Below, in pieces: positions 46,100 through 55,195 of a DNA stretch of 64,000 nucleotides. Within the stretch, counting starts at the first letter, position 1. Every line of letters begins with the position of its first letter. Below the pieces are notes generated by a model that ran no database searches, was not told the DNA's origin, and worked only from the letters and a program-made list of their open reading frames with translations. The position numbers were made by a program, and so were the translations under genes. Source of the stretch: Litoreibacter janthinus (GTDB taxonomy: Bacteria; Pseudomonadota; Alphaproteobacteria; Rhodobacterales; Rhodobacteraceae); NCBI RefSeq assembly GCF_900111945.1, contig NZ_FOYO01000001.1, forward strand, positions 658,251 to 722,250, read 5' to 3'.

Positions 46100-47266
46100 T
46101 TACGCACCAAGTGCGCGCAGCAAGTCGCGGCTGATGATGTGGCGTTGAATCTCGGACGTGCCGTCCCAGATGCGTTCCACCCGTGCGTCACGCCAGAAGC
46201 GTTCTAACGGGTAGTCATCCATCAACCCCATGCCACCATGAATTTGGATCGCAGCGTCCGTCACGCGAGACAGCATTTCAGACGCGTAGAGCTTAGCCGA
46301 AGCGATTTCGCGATTAGACGACAGGTTTTTGTCGAGCCTGTCCGCAGCCGCCAATGTGAGTAGATCGGCGGCGTCAATCTCGGTAATCATGTCCGCCAGT
46401 TGAAAACTAATCCCTTGGAACTTGCCGATAGGTTGGCCAAATTGCTCTCGCTCGGCAGCGTAGGACAATGCGTAGTCGAACACGCGGCGCGCCCGCCCGA
46501 CGCACATGGTAGCGACAGTAATTCGGGTGGCATAGAGCCAAGTGTTCATCACCTCGAACCCGCCATCGACCTGCCCCAGAACCTGCGCATCGGGCAAACG
46601 GCAATCGTCAAAGTCGAGGATCATGTTTTTGTAGCCACGATGCGACACGGATTTATACCCGTCGCGCACGGCGAAGCCCGGTGTATCGCGATCCACAAGG
46701 AAGGTCGTAATACGCTTTTTAGGGCCTCTGGGTGTGTCGTCCTCACCCGTCGCGACGAAGACAATGAAGAAGTCAGCGTGGTCCGCGCCCGAAATGAAGT
46801 GTTTTGTGCCGTTCACCACCCAGTCACCACCATCCCGCACGGCGGCGCATTTCATGCCGCGTACGTCGGAGCCCGCACCCGGTTCGGTCATGGCGAGCGC
46901 GTCCATGCGCTCCCCGCGCACGGCGGGCATCAAATAACGTTCTTTTTGGTCTCCTTCGCAGGCCATCAGAATATTCTGCGGACGTCCGAAGAAATGATTC
47001 AACGCCATCGAGCCGCGACCAAGTTCACGTTCCACCAAGGCAAATTCGACGTGATTCAATCCTGCGCAGCCGACGCTTTCTGGGAAGTTGCAGGCGTAAA
47101 ATCCTAAATCTAGGGTCTTTTGCTTGATGTCGTGCGCGATCTCGGCGGGGACTTCGCCGGTGCGCTCTACCAGTTCTTCGTGTGGGAATATTTCGTTTTC
47201 GACAAAGCTGCGAACGGTGTCCGCAATCATATTGTGTTCTTCGGTTAAGCCATAGACTGTCATCAT
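46100..47266 (-). CDS. Acyl-CoA dehydrogenase family protein
   Basis: 388 residues, FAD enzyme. Landmarks are AMTEPGAGSDVRGMKCAAV, NGTKHFISGADHADFFIVF, YGQPIG-type EQFGQPIGKFQGISFQLADM, and QIHGGMGLMDDYPLERFWRDARVERIWDGTSEIQRHIISR. Catalytic glutamate is likely in the C-terminal WDGTSE context or helix G. It introduces or removes the 2,3-double bond of the acyl-CoA handled by the adjacent ligase and CaiD-like hydratase; in a carnitine route it would act on crotonobetainyl/butyrobetainyl-CoA. GAAAGG ribosome site upstream. Confidence 0.9.
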   Translation of the reverse strand: MMTVYGLTEEHNMIADTVRSFVENEIFPHEELVERTGEVPAEIAHDIKQKTLDLGFYACNFPESVGCAGLNHVEFALVERELGRGSMALNHFFGRPQNILMACEGDQKERYLMPAVRGERMDALAMTEPGAGSDVRGMKCAAVRDGGDWVVNGTKHFISGADHADFFIVFVATGEDDTPRGPKKRITTFLVDRDTPGFAVRDGYKSVSHRGYKNMILDFDDCRLPDAQVLGQVDGGFEVMNTWLYATRITVATMCVGRARRVFDYALSYAAEREQFGQPIGKFQGISFQLADMITEIDAADLLTLAAADRLDKNLSSNREIASAKLYASEMLSRVTDAAIQIHGGMGLMDDYPLERFWRDARVERIWDGTSEIQRHIISRDLLRALGA

Positions 47267-47367
47267 GAACGCCTTTCAGGAATGGGGATTATATGCAGGA
47301 TTAGTGCCTGCATTTCCGTCCCAGGCGACGCGTGCTTGTCCACGCACTGACATCATCAATGGAAGAG

Positions 47368-48117
47368 CTAAGTCGCATAATTCGACCCATCTTCGTCTAG
47401 AATGGCTTTGAGTTCCGATAAGTGGCGGATGTCTTGTTCAGGGTAGTTCTCGATCTCATCGGCCGTTTTTGCGGCGATATCATCCGGCAGGATCGACAAA
47501 GGCCGCCCGGTTTGCAGTGCGCGAATGTAGACCTCGCAGGCGCGCTCAAAGAAGTACATGCGATTGAATGTTTCAGCGACAGTGTCACCGATGACCATGA
47601 TGCCGTGGTTGCCCATGATCATGACCTTCTTTTTTGGGTCGTTGAACAACTGGGCACAACGCTCTCCTTCTTCCTCAAAGGCCAACCCGCCATAGCTGTC
47701 ATCGACAACTTGGCGATCGTAGAACATCGCGGCGTTCTGGTCGAGCGGAGGGAGGATCTTGTCTTCCAGACAAGCAAGGACTGTAGCGTGGACGGAATGG
47801 ACATGCATCGCGCAACGCGCGTGTGGGCAGTGGCGATGTAGCCCGCCATGCAATCCCCATGCCGTCGGATCAGGGGCGTTAGGGCCATTCAATGTCTCAG
47901 GGTCATTGGCGTCGATCACCAGCATGTCGGAGGCTTTGATCCGCGAGAAATGAACCTGATTGGGGTTCATCAAGAACCGCGTGCCGTCGTCGTTGATCGC
48001 AAGAGAAAAGTGGTTAGACACCCCTTCATGCATGTTGAGCCGCGCAGTCCAATGGAAGGCGGCTGCCAGATCGACCCGCTCTTCCCAGTTTTTGATATTC
48101 GCGTGTGTGCCGTCCAT
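47368..48117 (-). CDS. Class II aldolase/adducin-domain protein
   Basis: 249 residues from ATG 48117 (AAGGAGG upstream). The zinc site is visible as HCPHARCAMHVHSVHATVLACLED (HxH) and a later His in NHGIMVIGDTVAETFNRMYFFERACEVYIRA. The N-terminal FHWTARLNMHEGVSNHFSLAIND is typical of the family, which includes fuculose-phosphate aldolase and methylthioribulose-phosphate dehydratase. The substrate is not determinable. It is divergent from ade-amn across 100 bases and upstream of the dehydrogenase by 101 bases. The frame to 48300 is an extension. Confidence 0.87.
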   Translation of the reverse strand: MDGTHANIKNWEERVDLAAAFHWTARLNMHEGVSNHFSLAINDDGTRFLMNPNQVHFSRIKASDMLVIDANDPETLNGPNAPDPTAWGLHGGLHRHCPHARCAMHVHSVHATVLACLEDKILPPLDQNAAMFYDRQVVDDSYGGLAFEEEGERCAQLFNDPKKKVMIMGNHGIMVIGDTVAETFNRMYFFERACEVYIRALQTGRPLSILPDDIAAKTADEIENYPEQDIRHLSELKAILDEDGSNYAT

Positions 48118-48217
48118 GTCATGCCTCCTTCGCTTTAGGCAAGTAAGGCACGCCAAGCACGACATGACTAGCCATTTTGCGACTTGCACCTGTGCACAAA
48201 GTCTGGACAATTGGAAC

Positions 48218-50020
48218 ATGGAACACCAACCCCTCAAATCATGGGCCGACAGCGCTGCAACCTTGGTTGCCGTTGCGGCTGGACGTGCGCCTGCCGACAT
48301 GGTTCTGCGCGGCGGAAAAGTTGTTAACGTGCATACGCGCGAAGTGCTGGATGGCTGGCAAGTTGCAATCAGCGCAGGAAGGTTTGCCTATGTCGGGCCG
48401 GATGCTTCGCATTGCATTGGGCTAGGCACCGAAATCATCGAACTGGGCGGCCGGTATCTGATCCCCGGTCTTTGCGACGGGCATATGCACATCGAGTCGG
48501 GAATGCTGACGCCAGCTGAATTCGCTAGCGCGGTGATTCCCCACGGGACCACCACGATGTTCACCGATCCGCATGAAATCGCCAATGTTCTGGGCCTACG
48601 TGGGGTGCGCTTGATGCATGATGAGGCTCTGATGCAGCCCATCTCGATCTATACGCAAATGCCAAGCTGCGCCCCGTCCGCACCGGGGCTGGAAACGACA
48701 GGGTATGAAATCGGTCCGGATGATGTGGCGGAGGCGATGACATGGCCCGGTATCATTGGACTGGGGGAGATGATGAACTTCCCCGGCGTTGTGAGTGGCA
48801 GCCAACAGATGTTGGCAGAGATCGCGGCAACCCAGAACGCAGGTAAAACCGTCGGCGGGCACTACGCCTCGCCGGATCTTGGGCCGGACTTTCATGCCTA
48901 TGCTGCCGGCGGGCCTGCCGATGACCATGAGGGCACCTGCGAAGCGGACGCGATTGCGCGGGTGCGCCAAGGGATGCGGTCGATGATGCGACTGGGCAGC
49001 GCTTGGTATGACGTTGAAACGCAAATCACCGCCATTACCGAAAAAGGGCTGGATTCGCGCAATTTCATTCTTTGCACAGATGACTGCCACTCGGGCACAT
49101 TGGTGAATGAAGGCCACATGAACCGGGTGCTGCGCCATGCGATTGAGTGCGGCTGCGATCCGCTTGTGGCGTTGCAGATGGCGACAATCAATACCGCAAC
49201 GCATTTCGGGTTGGAGCGCGAGTTGGGTTCCATCGCGCCGGGGCGGCGGGCGGACTTGATCGTGACGTCTGATCTGAAGGCGCTGCCAATTGAAAGGGTG
49301 ATTGCCCACGGGCGGACCGTGGCGGAGGCGGGAGAGATTACAGTGATCTGCCCACATCTGGACTGGCCGGAGGATGCGCGACACACGGTGCATCTGGGGC
49401 ATGAGTTAAGCGCGACTAACTTCGAAATCAAGGCACCGGAAGGCGCCAAGACCGTAACTGCCAAAGTGATTGGTGTGGTTGAGAATCAAGCGCCGACGGA
49501 AGCGTTGAAACGCGAGATTCCGGTGAAACAGGGTCTATTGGAGCCGGAAGGCGCAGTTTGCCAGATCGCCTTAGTGGAACGCCACCGTGGCACCGGCGAG
49601 GTGGTCAACGCCTTGGTGGAGGGCTTTGGTTACCAAGGCTCCATGGCAATGGCGTCGACAGTGGCGCATGACAGTCACCATATGATTGTGGTCGGCACCG
49701 ACCGCGCGCAAATGGCCCTCGCTGCGAACCGGTTGGCGGAAGTTGGTGGCGGCGTGACCGTTTGGAAAGACGGGGAAGAACTGGCCTTGGTCGAACTGCC
49801 AATTGCAGGGCTCATGTCCGACCGTCCCGCCAAGGAAGTGGCGGCGAAGGCGGACCAAATGGTTGCGGCTATGGGGGTCTGCGGCTGCACTTTGAACAAC
49901 GCTTATATGCAGCACTCGCTGCTTGCGCTCGTAGTCATTCCATCGCTTCGGATATCCGATCTGGGGTTGGTAGATGTGACGCGTTTTGAACTGACGAATT
50001 TGATAGAGGATACTCAATGA
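48218..50020 (+). CDS. ade: Adenine deaminase
   Basis: 600 residues from ATG 48218. Ade converts adenine to hypoxanthine and ammonia. Amidohydrolase landmarks: LIPGLCDGHMHIESGML (HxH metal site), MFTDPHEIANVLG, VVGGHYASPDLGPDFHAYAAGGPADDHE, FILCTDDCHSGTLVNEGHMN and a C-terminal domain ending VVIPSLRISDLGLVD. Length is normal. It is coupled by ATGA to amn, a salvage pair: AMP nucleosidase releases adenine, Ade deaminates it. The longer frame from 47960 is antisense to the aldolase gene. Confidence 0.96.
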   Translation: MEHQPLKSWADSAATLVAVAAGRAPADMVLRGGKVVNVHTREVLDGWQVAISAGRFAYVGPDASHCIGLGTEIIELGGRYLIPGLCDGHMHIESGMLTPAEFASAVIPHGTTTMFTDPHEIANVLGLRGVRLMHDEALMQPISIYTQMPSCAPSAPGLETTGYEIGPDDVAEAMTWPGIIGLGEMMNFPGVVSGSQQMLAEIAATQNAGKTVGGHYASPDLGPDFHAYAAGGPADDHEGTCEADAIARVRQGMRSMMRLGSAWYDVETQITAITEKGLDSRNFILCTDDCHSGTLVNEGHMNRVLRHAIECGCDPLVALQMATINTATHFGLERELGSIAPGRRADLIVTSDLKALPIERVIAHGRTVAEAGEITVICPHLDWPEDARHTVHLGHELSATNFEIKAPEGAKTVTAKVIGVVENQAPTEALKREIPVKQGLLEPEGAVCQIALVERHRGTGEVVNALVEGFGYQGSMAMASTVAHDSHHMIVVGTDRAQMALAANRLAEVGGGVTVWKDGEELALVELPIAGLMSDRPAKEVAAKADQMVAAMGVCGCTLNNAYMQHSLLALVVIPSLRISDLGLVDVTRFELTNLIEDTQ

Positions 50021-51501
50021 ACGGCACTGATGCCAACCTCCCCATCCGAACTCCTGATGCACCTGATTCCGAGCTGTTTAGCAACCCCAAGGCAGCCGTA
50101 GAAAGGCTATGCGAGCTTTATGAAACCGCAACGGCTTTTCTGATCGGCAAGTTTCGTGACAGCCTTGAGGGTAATCCCCCAGCCGAGCGATACCGTGCGT
50201 TCTACCCCGAGATCAGGGTCACAACGCAAAGCTTTGCGAAAATCGACAGCCGTCTTAGCTTTGGTCACGTCGCCAAACCCGGCACCTATTCGACGACGGT
50301 GACGCGGCCGGATCTGTTCCAATACTATCTAGAGCAACAGATCCAGTTATTGGTGGATAATCACGGCGTATCGGTGGAGATCGGTGCGTCTAGCACGCCA
50401 ATGCCGATGCACTTTGCCGTGGCCAACGCGACAAATCTGACCGTGCCACAAGACGGGGCGTTGGACTTTACTCTGCGTGACGTATTCGATGTGCCGGATC
50501 TGGCAACCACCAATGACGACATCGTCAATGGCACGCTGGCTGAACTGCCAGACGTTCCAGCCCCCTTGGCGCCTTTCACGGCACAACGCATCGACTATTC
50601 ATTGGCGCGTCTGTCCCACTACACGGCGACGGCTGCGGAGCATTTCCAGAACCATGTTCTGTTCACCAACTACCAGTTCTATGTGGAGGAGTTCGAAGCC
50701 TACGCCCGTCAGATGCTTGCCGATCCCGAAAGCGGCTATACGAGTTTCATAAGTACGGAAAACCATGTGCTGACCGACCCAGACGGTGACATCCCGATTA
50801 CAGAGAAAACGCCTCAGATGCCGACCTATCACCTGAAGCGCAAGCATGGCTCTGGCATCACTTTGGTGAATATCGGGGTCGGGCCGTCTAATGCCAAAAC
50901 AGCGACGGATCATATCGCGGTTTTGCGCCCGCATGCGTGGCTGATGGTGGGGCATTGTGCGGGCTTACGGAATTCCCAAAGTCTGGGCGATTTCGTGTTG
51001 GCGCATGCCTATCTGCGCGAGGATCACGTGCTGGATGATGACCTTCCAATATGGGTGCCTGTCCCGGCATTGGCAGAGATTCAGATCGCGCTAGAGCAGA
51101 GTGTCGCCGAGATCACTCAGTTTGAAGGGTTTGATCTGAAGCGGATCATGCGAACTGGTACCGTGGCCACTATCGACAATCGCAATTGGGAGTTGCGCGA
51201 TCAATCCGGTCCCGTGCAGCGCTTAAGCCAGTCGCGCGCAATTGCGCTGGACATGGAAAGCGCTACGATCGCCGCCAACGGCTTCCGCTTTAGGGTTCCG
51301 TATGGGACGCTGCTTTGCGTATCTGATAAACCGCTTCACGGTGAATTGAAGCTGCCGGGTATGGCCTCAGACTTCTATAAAACACAGGTTTCGCGCCATT
51401 TGCTGATCGGAATCCGTGCGATGGAGAGGTTGCGTGAAATGCCATTGGAACGGCTCCATTCGCGGAAATTGCGCAGTTTTGCCGAAACAGCCTTCCTGTG
51501 A
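50017..51501 (+). CDS. amn: AMP nucleosidase
   Basis: 494 residues. Amn hydrolyses AMP to adenine and ribose 5-phosphate, allowing adenylate pool control. The N-terminal Amn domain (about 10-180) includes ERYRAFYPEIRVTTQSFAKIDSRLSFGHV, and the C-terminal nucleoside-phosphorylase fold has GSGITLVNIGVGPSNAKTATDHIAVLRPHAWLMVGHCAGLR and LDMESATIAANGFRFRVPYGTLLCVSDKP. It starts within the ade stop (ATGA). A palindromic region follows before the HU promoter. Confidence 0.96.
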   Translation: MNGTDANLPIRTPDAPDSELFSNPKAAVERLCELYETATAFLIGKFRDSLEGNPPAERYRAFYPEIRVTTQSFAKIDSRLSFGHVAKPGTYSTTVTRPDLFQYYLEQQIQLLVDNHGVSVEIGASSTPMPMHFAVANATNLTVPQDGALDFTLRDVFDVPDLATTNDDIVNGTLAELPDVPAPLAPFTAQRIDYSLARLSHYTATAAEHFQNHVLFTNYQFYVEEFEAYARQMLADPESGYTSFISTENHVLTDPDGDIPITEKTPQMPTYHLKRKHGSGITLVNIGVGPSNAKTATDHIAVLRPHAWLMVGHCAGLRNSQSLGDFVLAHAYLREDHVLDDDLPIWVPVPALAEIQIALEQSVAEITQFEGFDLKRIMRTGTVATIDNRNWELRDQSGPVQRLSQSRAIALDMESATIAANGFRFRVPYGTLLCVSDKPLHGELKLPGMASDFYKTQVSRHLLIGIRAMERLREMPLERLHSRKLRSFAETAFL

Positions 51502-51534
51502 CTCTACGTAAAGCGCAGAAAAACACGAAAAAAT

Positions 51535-51569
51535 AGGGGTTTTAACACACTAATTGTTGTGCGACCCCT
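51535..51569. repeat. Inverted repeat in the amn-HU gap
   Basis: AGGGGT (51535-51540) and ACCCCT (51564-51569) flank 23 bases containing AACACACTAATTGTTGTG. It could be the amn terminator hairpin or part of HU control; the 14-base repeat overlaps its right arm. A second short palindrome (CACCCCAAAGGTGGGG) lies at 51597-51612. Confidence 0.35.
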
Positions 51570-51573
51570 CAAT
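51560..51573 (+). repeat. 14-base element, copy 2 (upstream of HU)
   Basis: TGCGACCCCTCAAT, identical to 42391-42404, 61 bases before the HU ATG. The related GACCCCTCAGT directly precedes the tRNA-Lys gene (minus strand, 57521-57531), which points to a shared start-site element. Confidence 0.5.
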
Positions 51574-51634
51574 ATTCAGTTAGGTTCCGGCGATAACACC
51601 CCAAAGGTGGGGCAATAGAGAGGGAGCAGAGCTC

Positions 51635-51925
51635 ATGGCAACGAAACCAATGACCAAAACACAACTGGTCGCCGCACTGGCTGAAGAAGCTGGCACCGAC
51701 AAGAAGGGCGCTGCTGCTGCTCTGGACGGTCTGATCGCAATCATTACCCGCGAAGTATCCGGCGGTGGCGCAGTAACCCTGCCCGGCGTTGGCAAAATCT
51801 ACTGCCGCGAACGTCCAGCACGCATGGTTCGTAACCCTGCGACCGGCGAGCAAATCAAAAAAGAAGCAGACAAAGTGGTCAAAATGACCATTGCGAAAGC
51901 TCTGAAAGACAGCGTGAACGGCTAA
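51635..51925 (+). CDS. HU family DNA-binding protein
   Basis: 96 residues. Histone-like fold: helical dimer part TKTQLVAALAEEAGTDKKGAAAALDGLIAIITREV, then the beta arms GGGAVTLPGVGKIYCRERPARMVRNPATGEQIKKEADKVVKMTIAKALKDSV, with the RNPATGE proline tip that bends DNA. It contributes to nucleoid structure. It has its own strong terminator and a GGGAG ribosome site. A cysteine in the arm region (IYCRE) is unusual but not excluded. Confidence 0.95.
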   Translation: MATKPMTKTQLVAALAEEAGTDKKGAAAALDGLIAIITREVSGGGAVTLPGVGKIYCRERPARMVRNPATGEQIKKEADKVVKMTIAKALKDSVNG

Positions 51926-51951
51926 TCGCCAAGTTCCGCTGAAGGAATAAA

Positions 51952-51975
51952 GGGTCGCCCTAGGGCGGCCCTTTT
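51952..51975 (+). terminator. Intrinsic terminator of the HU gene
   Basis: GGGTCGCCC-TA-GGGCGGCCC (51952-51971) followed by TTTT (51972-51975) and more T-rich sequence. Nine pairs with one G-U pair. Confidence 0.85.
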
Positions 51976-52026
51976 CTTTTGCGACATTTCGCGTGACAGT
52001 GCCGCAAATCGGGCGAGGAACTCAGT

Positions 52027-52893
52027 TTGGATATCAAGGCAGTTTTCATGGGGCTTGCCTTCGCCCTGATGTGGTCCAGTGCGTTTACCTCCGCTCGGAT
52101 TATCGTGGCAGATGCCCCGCCCTTATATTCTCTGAGCTTACGGTTCTTGCTGTCTGGGTTGTTGGGCATCTTAATTGCGAAAGCCCTAGGGCAAACTTGG
52201 AACCTGACGCGCGCCCAATGGCGGGCCACCTGGATGTTTGGTATTTGCCAGAATGCCCTTTATTTGGGTCTGAACTTTGTCGCCATGCAATGGATTGAAG
52301 CGTCGCTTGCAGCCATCATCGCCTCGACCATGCCGCTGATGGTCGCGCTCGTTGGCTGGTTGTTCTTCAAAGACCGTGTGCCGTTGGTCGGAATGATCGG
52401 GCTCGTCGCGGGAATTGCAGGCGTGGTTTTGATCATGGGCACGCGGATCAGCGGTGGCGTGGACTTGACGGGGGTCGCCTTCTGCCTGATCGGGGCCATG
52501 GCTCTGACCTTCGCGACTCTGTCGGTGAAAGGCGCCGCATCGGGTGGCAATGTGTTGATGATCGTTGGGTTGCAAATGCTTGTGGGGTCGGCTTGCCTCT
52601 TTGCCGTCGCTGCGCCAACCGAAACTTGGGCGGTTAGTTTAACCCCAACCTGGATCGCGGCTTTCGTCTACACGACGCTTGTCCCGGGGCTGATGGCAAC
52701 TTGGGTCTGGTTCACGCTGGTGGGACGCATCGGTGCAGTGAAGGCTTCTACCTTCCACTTCCTGAACCCAGTATTCGGGGTCGCGATCGCGGCAGTCTTG
52801 CTGGGGGAACGAATTGGCATAACGGACGTGGTCGGAGTGCTCATCATCGCGAGCGGCATACTTGCGGTTCAGCTGTCCAAGCAGCGGGTCTAA
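52027..52893 (+). CDS. EamA-family (DMT) transporter
   Basis: 288 residues, ten predicted helices in two EamA repeats (first: [30 protein letters not shown]; second: [20 protein letters not shown]). It exports or imports small metabolites; the substrate is unknown. The start is TTG at 52027 with GAGGAA seven bases upstream; no ATG in frame fits better until residue 8. It shares CTAA with the convergent aroC. Confidence 0.87.
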   Translation: MDIKAVFMGLAFALMWSSAFTSARIIVADAPPLYSLSLRFLLSGLLGILIAKALGQTWNLTRAQWRATWMFGICQNALYLGLNFVAMQWIEASLAAIIASTMPLMVALVGWLFFKDRVPLVGMIGLVAGIAGVVLIMGTRISGGVDLTGVAFCLIGAMALTFATLSVKGAASGGNVLMIVGLQMLVGSACLFAVAAPTETWAVSLTPTWIAAFVYTTLVPGLMATWVWFTLVGRIGAVKASTFHFLNPVFGVAIAAVLLGERIGITDVVGVLIIASGILAVQLSKQRV

Positions 52894-53984
52894 CCGATCT
52901 TGCCTTGGTTAGAGCCGATCTGACCACGATGCAGCAGCATGTGGTCTAGGATCACACAAGCCATCATCGCCTCGCCCACTGGAACTGCGCGAATGCCCAC
53001 GCAAGGATCATGACGGCCCTTTGTGATGATCTCGGTGTTCTCGCCGGATTTCGTGATGGTTTTGCGGGTGGTGAGGATCGAGCTTGTTGGCTTTACCGCG
53101 AACCGCACGACGATGTCCTGACCTGTGGAAATGCCACCGAGGATGCCGCCTGCATGGTTAGAGCTATAAACAGGACCATCGGGGCCCATACTGATTTCGT
53201 CCGCATTGGCTTCACCGGTGAGCATGGCAGCTTGCATACCTGCGCCAATCTCCACGCCCTTCACAGCATTGATAGACATCATTGCCGCGGAAATATCTGT
53301 GTCTAACTTGGCATAAACCGGTGCTCCAAGCCCAGCAGGCGCGCCTTGAGCAACGACTTCAATCATAGCGCCGACGGAGCTACCGGACTTGCGCAATCCG
53401 TTCAGATAAGCGGCCCATGTGCTGGCTGCATCTGCATCAGGAACCCAAAACGGGTTCTGCTCAATCTGACGCATATCGCGCTTGTCAGTCTTATGCTCGC
53501 CCATCTGCACCATGTATCCGGTGATCTTCAGTTCGGGGGCCAGCATCTTGATGGCTTCACGCGCGACGCCACCTGCCGCAACACGAGCAGCGGTTTCGCG
53601 CGCAGAGGATCGTCCGCCGCCGCGGTAATCGCGGATACCATATTTGGTCCAATAGGTGATGTCTGCATGGCCGGGGCGGAACTTGTCGACGATGTCACCA
53701 TAGTCCTTGGAGCGCTGGTCGGTGTTCTCGATCATGAGTTGGATCGGAGTCCCGGTCGTGACGCCTTCAAACACACCAGACAAAATGCGCACCTCGTCAG
53801 CCTCGCGTCGTTGCGTCGTGTACTTGTTCTGGCCGGGTTTGCGCTTGTCGAGCCAGACTTGGATCATATCCGCCGTCAAAGGCACACCGGGAGGGCACCC
53901 GTCTACGGTCGCGCCAAGCGCCGGCCCGTGGCTTTCGCCCCAAGTGGTCACGCGGAAAAGATGGCCAAAGCTGTTCATCGACAT
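52890..53984 (-). CDS. aroC: Chorismate synthase
   Basis: 364 residues, FMN-dependent enzyme forming chorismate from EPSP, the last shared step of aromatic amino-acid synthesis. Signature stretches are [34 protein letters not shown]-type [57 protein letters not shown], and the C-terminal [20 protein letters not shown]. Length is normal. It is divergent from the TPP-controlled thi operon. Confidence 0.97.
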   Translation of the reverse strand: MSMNSFGHLFRVTTWGESHGPALGATVDGCPPGVPLTADMIQVWLDKRKPGQNKYTTQRREADEVRILSGVFEGVTTGTPIQLMIENTDQRSKDYGDIVDKFRPGHADITYWTKYGIRDYRGGGRSSARETAARVAAGGVAREAIKMLAPELKITGYMVQMGEHKTDKRDMRQIEQNPFWVPDADAASTWAAYLNGLRKSGSSVGAMIEVVAQGAPAGLGAPVYAKLDTDISAAMMSINAVKGVEIGAGMQAAMLTGEANADEISMGPDGPVYSSNHAGGILGGISTGQDIVVRFAVKPTSSILTTRKTITKSGENTEIITKGRHDPCVGIRAVPVGEAMMACVILDHMLLHRGQIGSNQGKIG

Positions 53985-54082
53985 GGGGCGTCTCCCTTTT
54001 ATCAGTGGTCTAGCTGTGGCTTACGCCGCCCTCAAGACCTTTCACCTTGCCCAAGCTGGGGTTGGGGCTTAGATACAACGAT

Positions 54083-54166
54083 ACCTCGGGGGGCCTTCAT
54101 TGGCTGAGATTGCGCAAGCTGACCCGTTGAACCTGAACCGGTTAAGACCGGCGGAGGGAAGGTTTG
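54083..54166 (+). ncRNA. TPP riboswitch (THI element)
   Basis: The class signature is clear: GGGG near 54088-54094, GGCTGAGATTGCGCAAGCTGACCCGTTGAACCTGAACCGG (54102-54141, with GCTGAGA and ACCCGTTGAACCTGA), and GGCGGAGGGAA (54150-54160). P1 is formed by TACC (54082-54085) with GGTT (54161-54164). It precedes thiB by about 46 bases and controls the thiBPQ thiamine ABC importer. Confidence 0.95.
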
Positions 54167-54211
54167 AGATGCTCTCACTCCCCACTCCGTCCGTCGTTTT
54201 GGAGGAATGAG
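54165..54211 (+). promoter_or_regulatory. Candidate expression platform of the TPP riboswitch
   Basis: Two mutually exclusive stems: TGAGA-TGC-TCTCA (54165-54177) and CTCACTCC (54174-54181) with GGAATGAG (54204-54211), the latter covering part of the GGAGG ribosome site just before the thiB ATG. This suggests translational control; no folding program was run. Confidence 0.45.
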
Positions 54212-55195
54212 ATGAAAAAGACCCTTCTAAGCGTAGGACTGATCGCATTGGCCACCACGGCACTCGCCGAGGACAAGCCCGTACTGACGGTCTACGCTCC
54301 AGACTACTTTACCAGTGAATGGGGCCCCGGCCCGAAGATCGAAGCAGCGTTTGAAGAAACTTGCGCTTGCGACTTGCAATATGTGGCGGGTGATGTGCTG
54401 CCGCGCTTGCTTCTGGAGGGCGAGCGCACCAAAGCAGACGTCGTCATTGGCTTGAACACAGACGTGACCAAGAAGGCCCGCGAAACGGGTCTATTCTTGC
54501 CTCATGGTCAAGATACGAGCGATCTGACACTGCCAATTTCGTGGACCGACGACGTGTTCTTACCGTTCAACTGGGGCCACACGGCATTTATCTACAACAC
54601 CGAAAAGATGGATGACGCTCCTCGTACGTTTGACGCGTTTTTAGCGGATGAAGACACGAAAGTTGTCCTCCAAGACCCACGCAGTTCGATCTCGGGCTTG
54701 GCTCTGATGTTGTGGATCAAGTCGGTATATGGTGACGACAGCCAAGAGGCCTTCAATAAGCTGGCTAGGAAAACGCTGACGGTTACCAAGGGTTGGTCCG
54801 AAAGCTACGGCATGTTTACCGATGGTGAGGCCGACATGGTGCTGAGCTACACCACCTCGCCCGCCTACCACATCATCGCGGAAGAGGATGAAACCAAAAA
54901 GGCCGCGATTTTCGAGGAAGGCCACTACTTCATGACCGAATTGGTCGCGCAGTTGAAAACCTCCAAGCGGCCGGACTTGGCGCAAGCCTTTATGGACTTT
55001 GTTCTCTCGGAGACCTTCCAAGAGATGATCCCGACCGCAAACTGGTCTTTCCCAGCAAAGCTGGACGCCGCGAAACTGCCAGAAGGGTTCAAGAAGCTGG
55101 ATCTGCCGAGTAAGGCTCTGTTCTACTCTGAAGTTGAGGCCGCAGATCTGCGAGACGCAGTGTTGGAAGAATGGCTGAGCGCGTTCAGCCAGTAA
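54212..55195 (+). CDS. thiB: Thiamine ABC transporter substrate-binding protein
   Basis: 327 residues from ATG 54212 (GGAGGAATGAG upstream). Sec signal MKKTLLSVGLIALATTALA, then an iron/thiamine-binding type II periplasmic fold: VYAPDYFTSEWGPGPKIEAAFEE, GDVLPRLLLEGERTKADVVIGLN, and FNWGHTAFIYNTEK. ThiB captures thiamine or TPP in the periplasm for ThiPQ. The gene overlaps thiP by 25 bases. Confidence 0.95.
   Translation: MKKTLLSVGLIALATTALAEDKPVLTVYAPDYFTSEWGPGPKIEAAFEETCACDLQYVAGDVLPRLLLEGERTKADVVIGLNTDVTKKARETGLFLPHGQDTSDLTLPISWTDDVFLPFNWGHTAFIYNTEKMDDAPRTFDAFLADEDTKVVLQDPRSSISGLALMLWIKSVYGDDSQEAFNKLARKTLTVTKGWSESYGMFTDGEADMVLSYTTSPAYHIIAEEDETKKAAIFEEGHYFMTELVAQLKTSKRPDLAQAFMDFVLSETFQEMIPTANWSFPAKLDAAKLPEGFKKLDLPSKALFYSEVEAADLRDAVLEEWLSAFSQ

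Noticed and set aside
47960..48217. 86-residue N-terminal extension of adenine deaminase
   Set aside because: It is antisense to the aldolase gene; ATG 48218 matches the family start.
54130..54145. AACCGGTT palindrome resembling the TetR operators
   Set aside because: It belongs to the conserved TPP aptamer (GAACCTGAACCGGTTAAGACCGG), where pairing is explained by the riboswitch.
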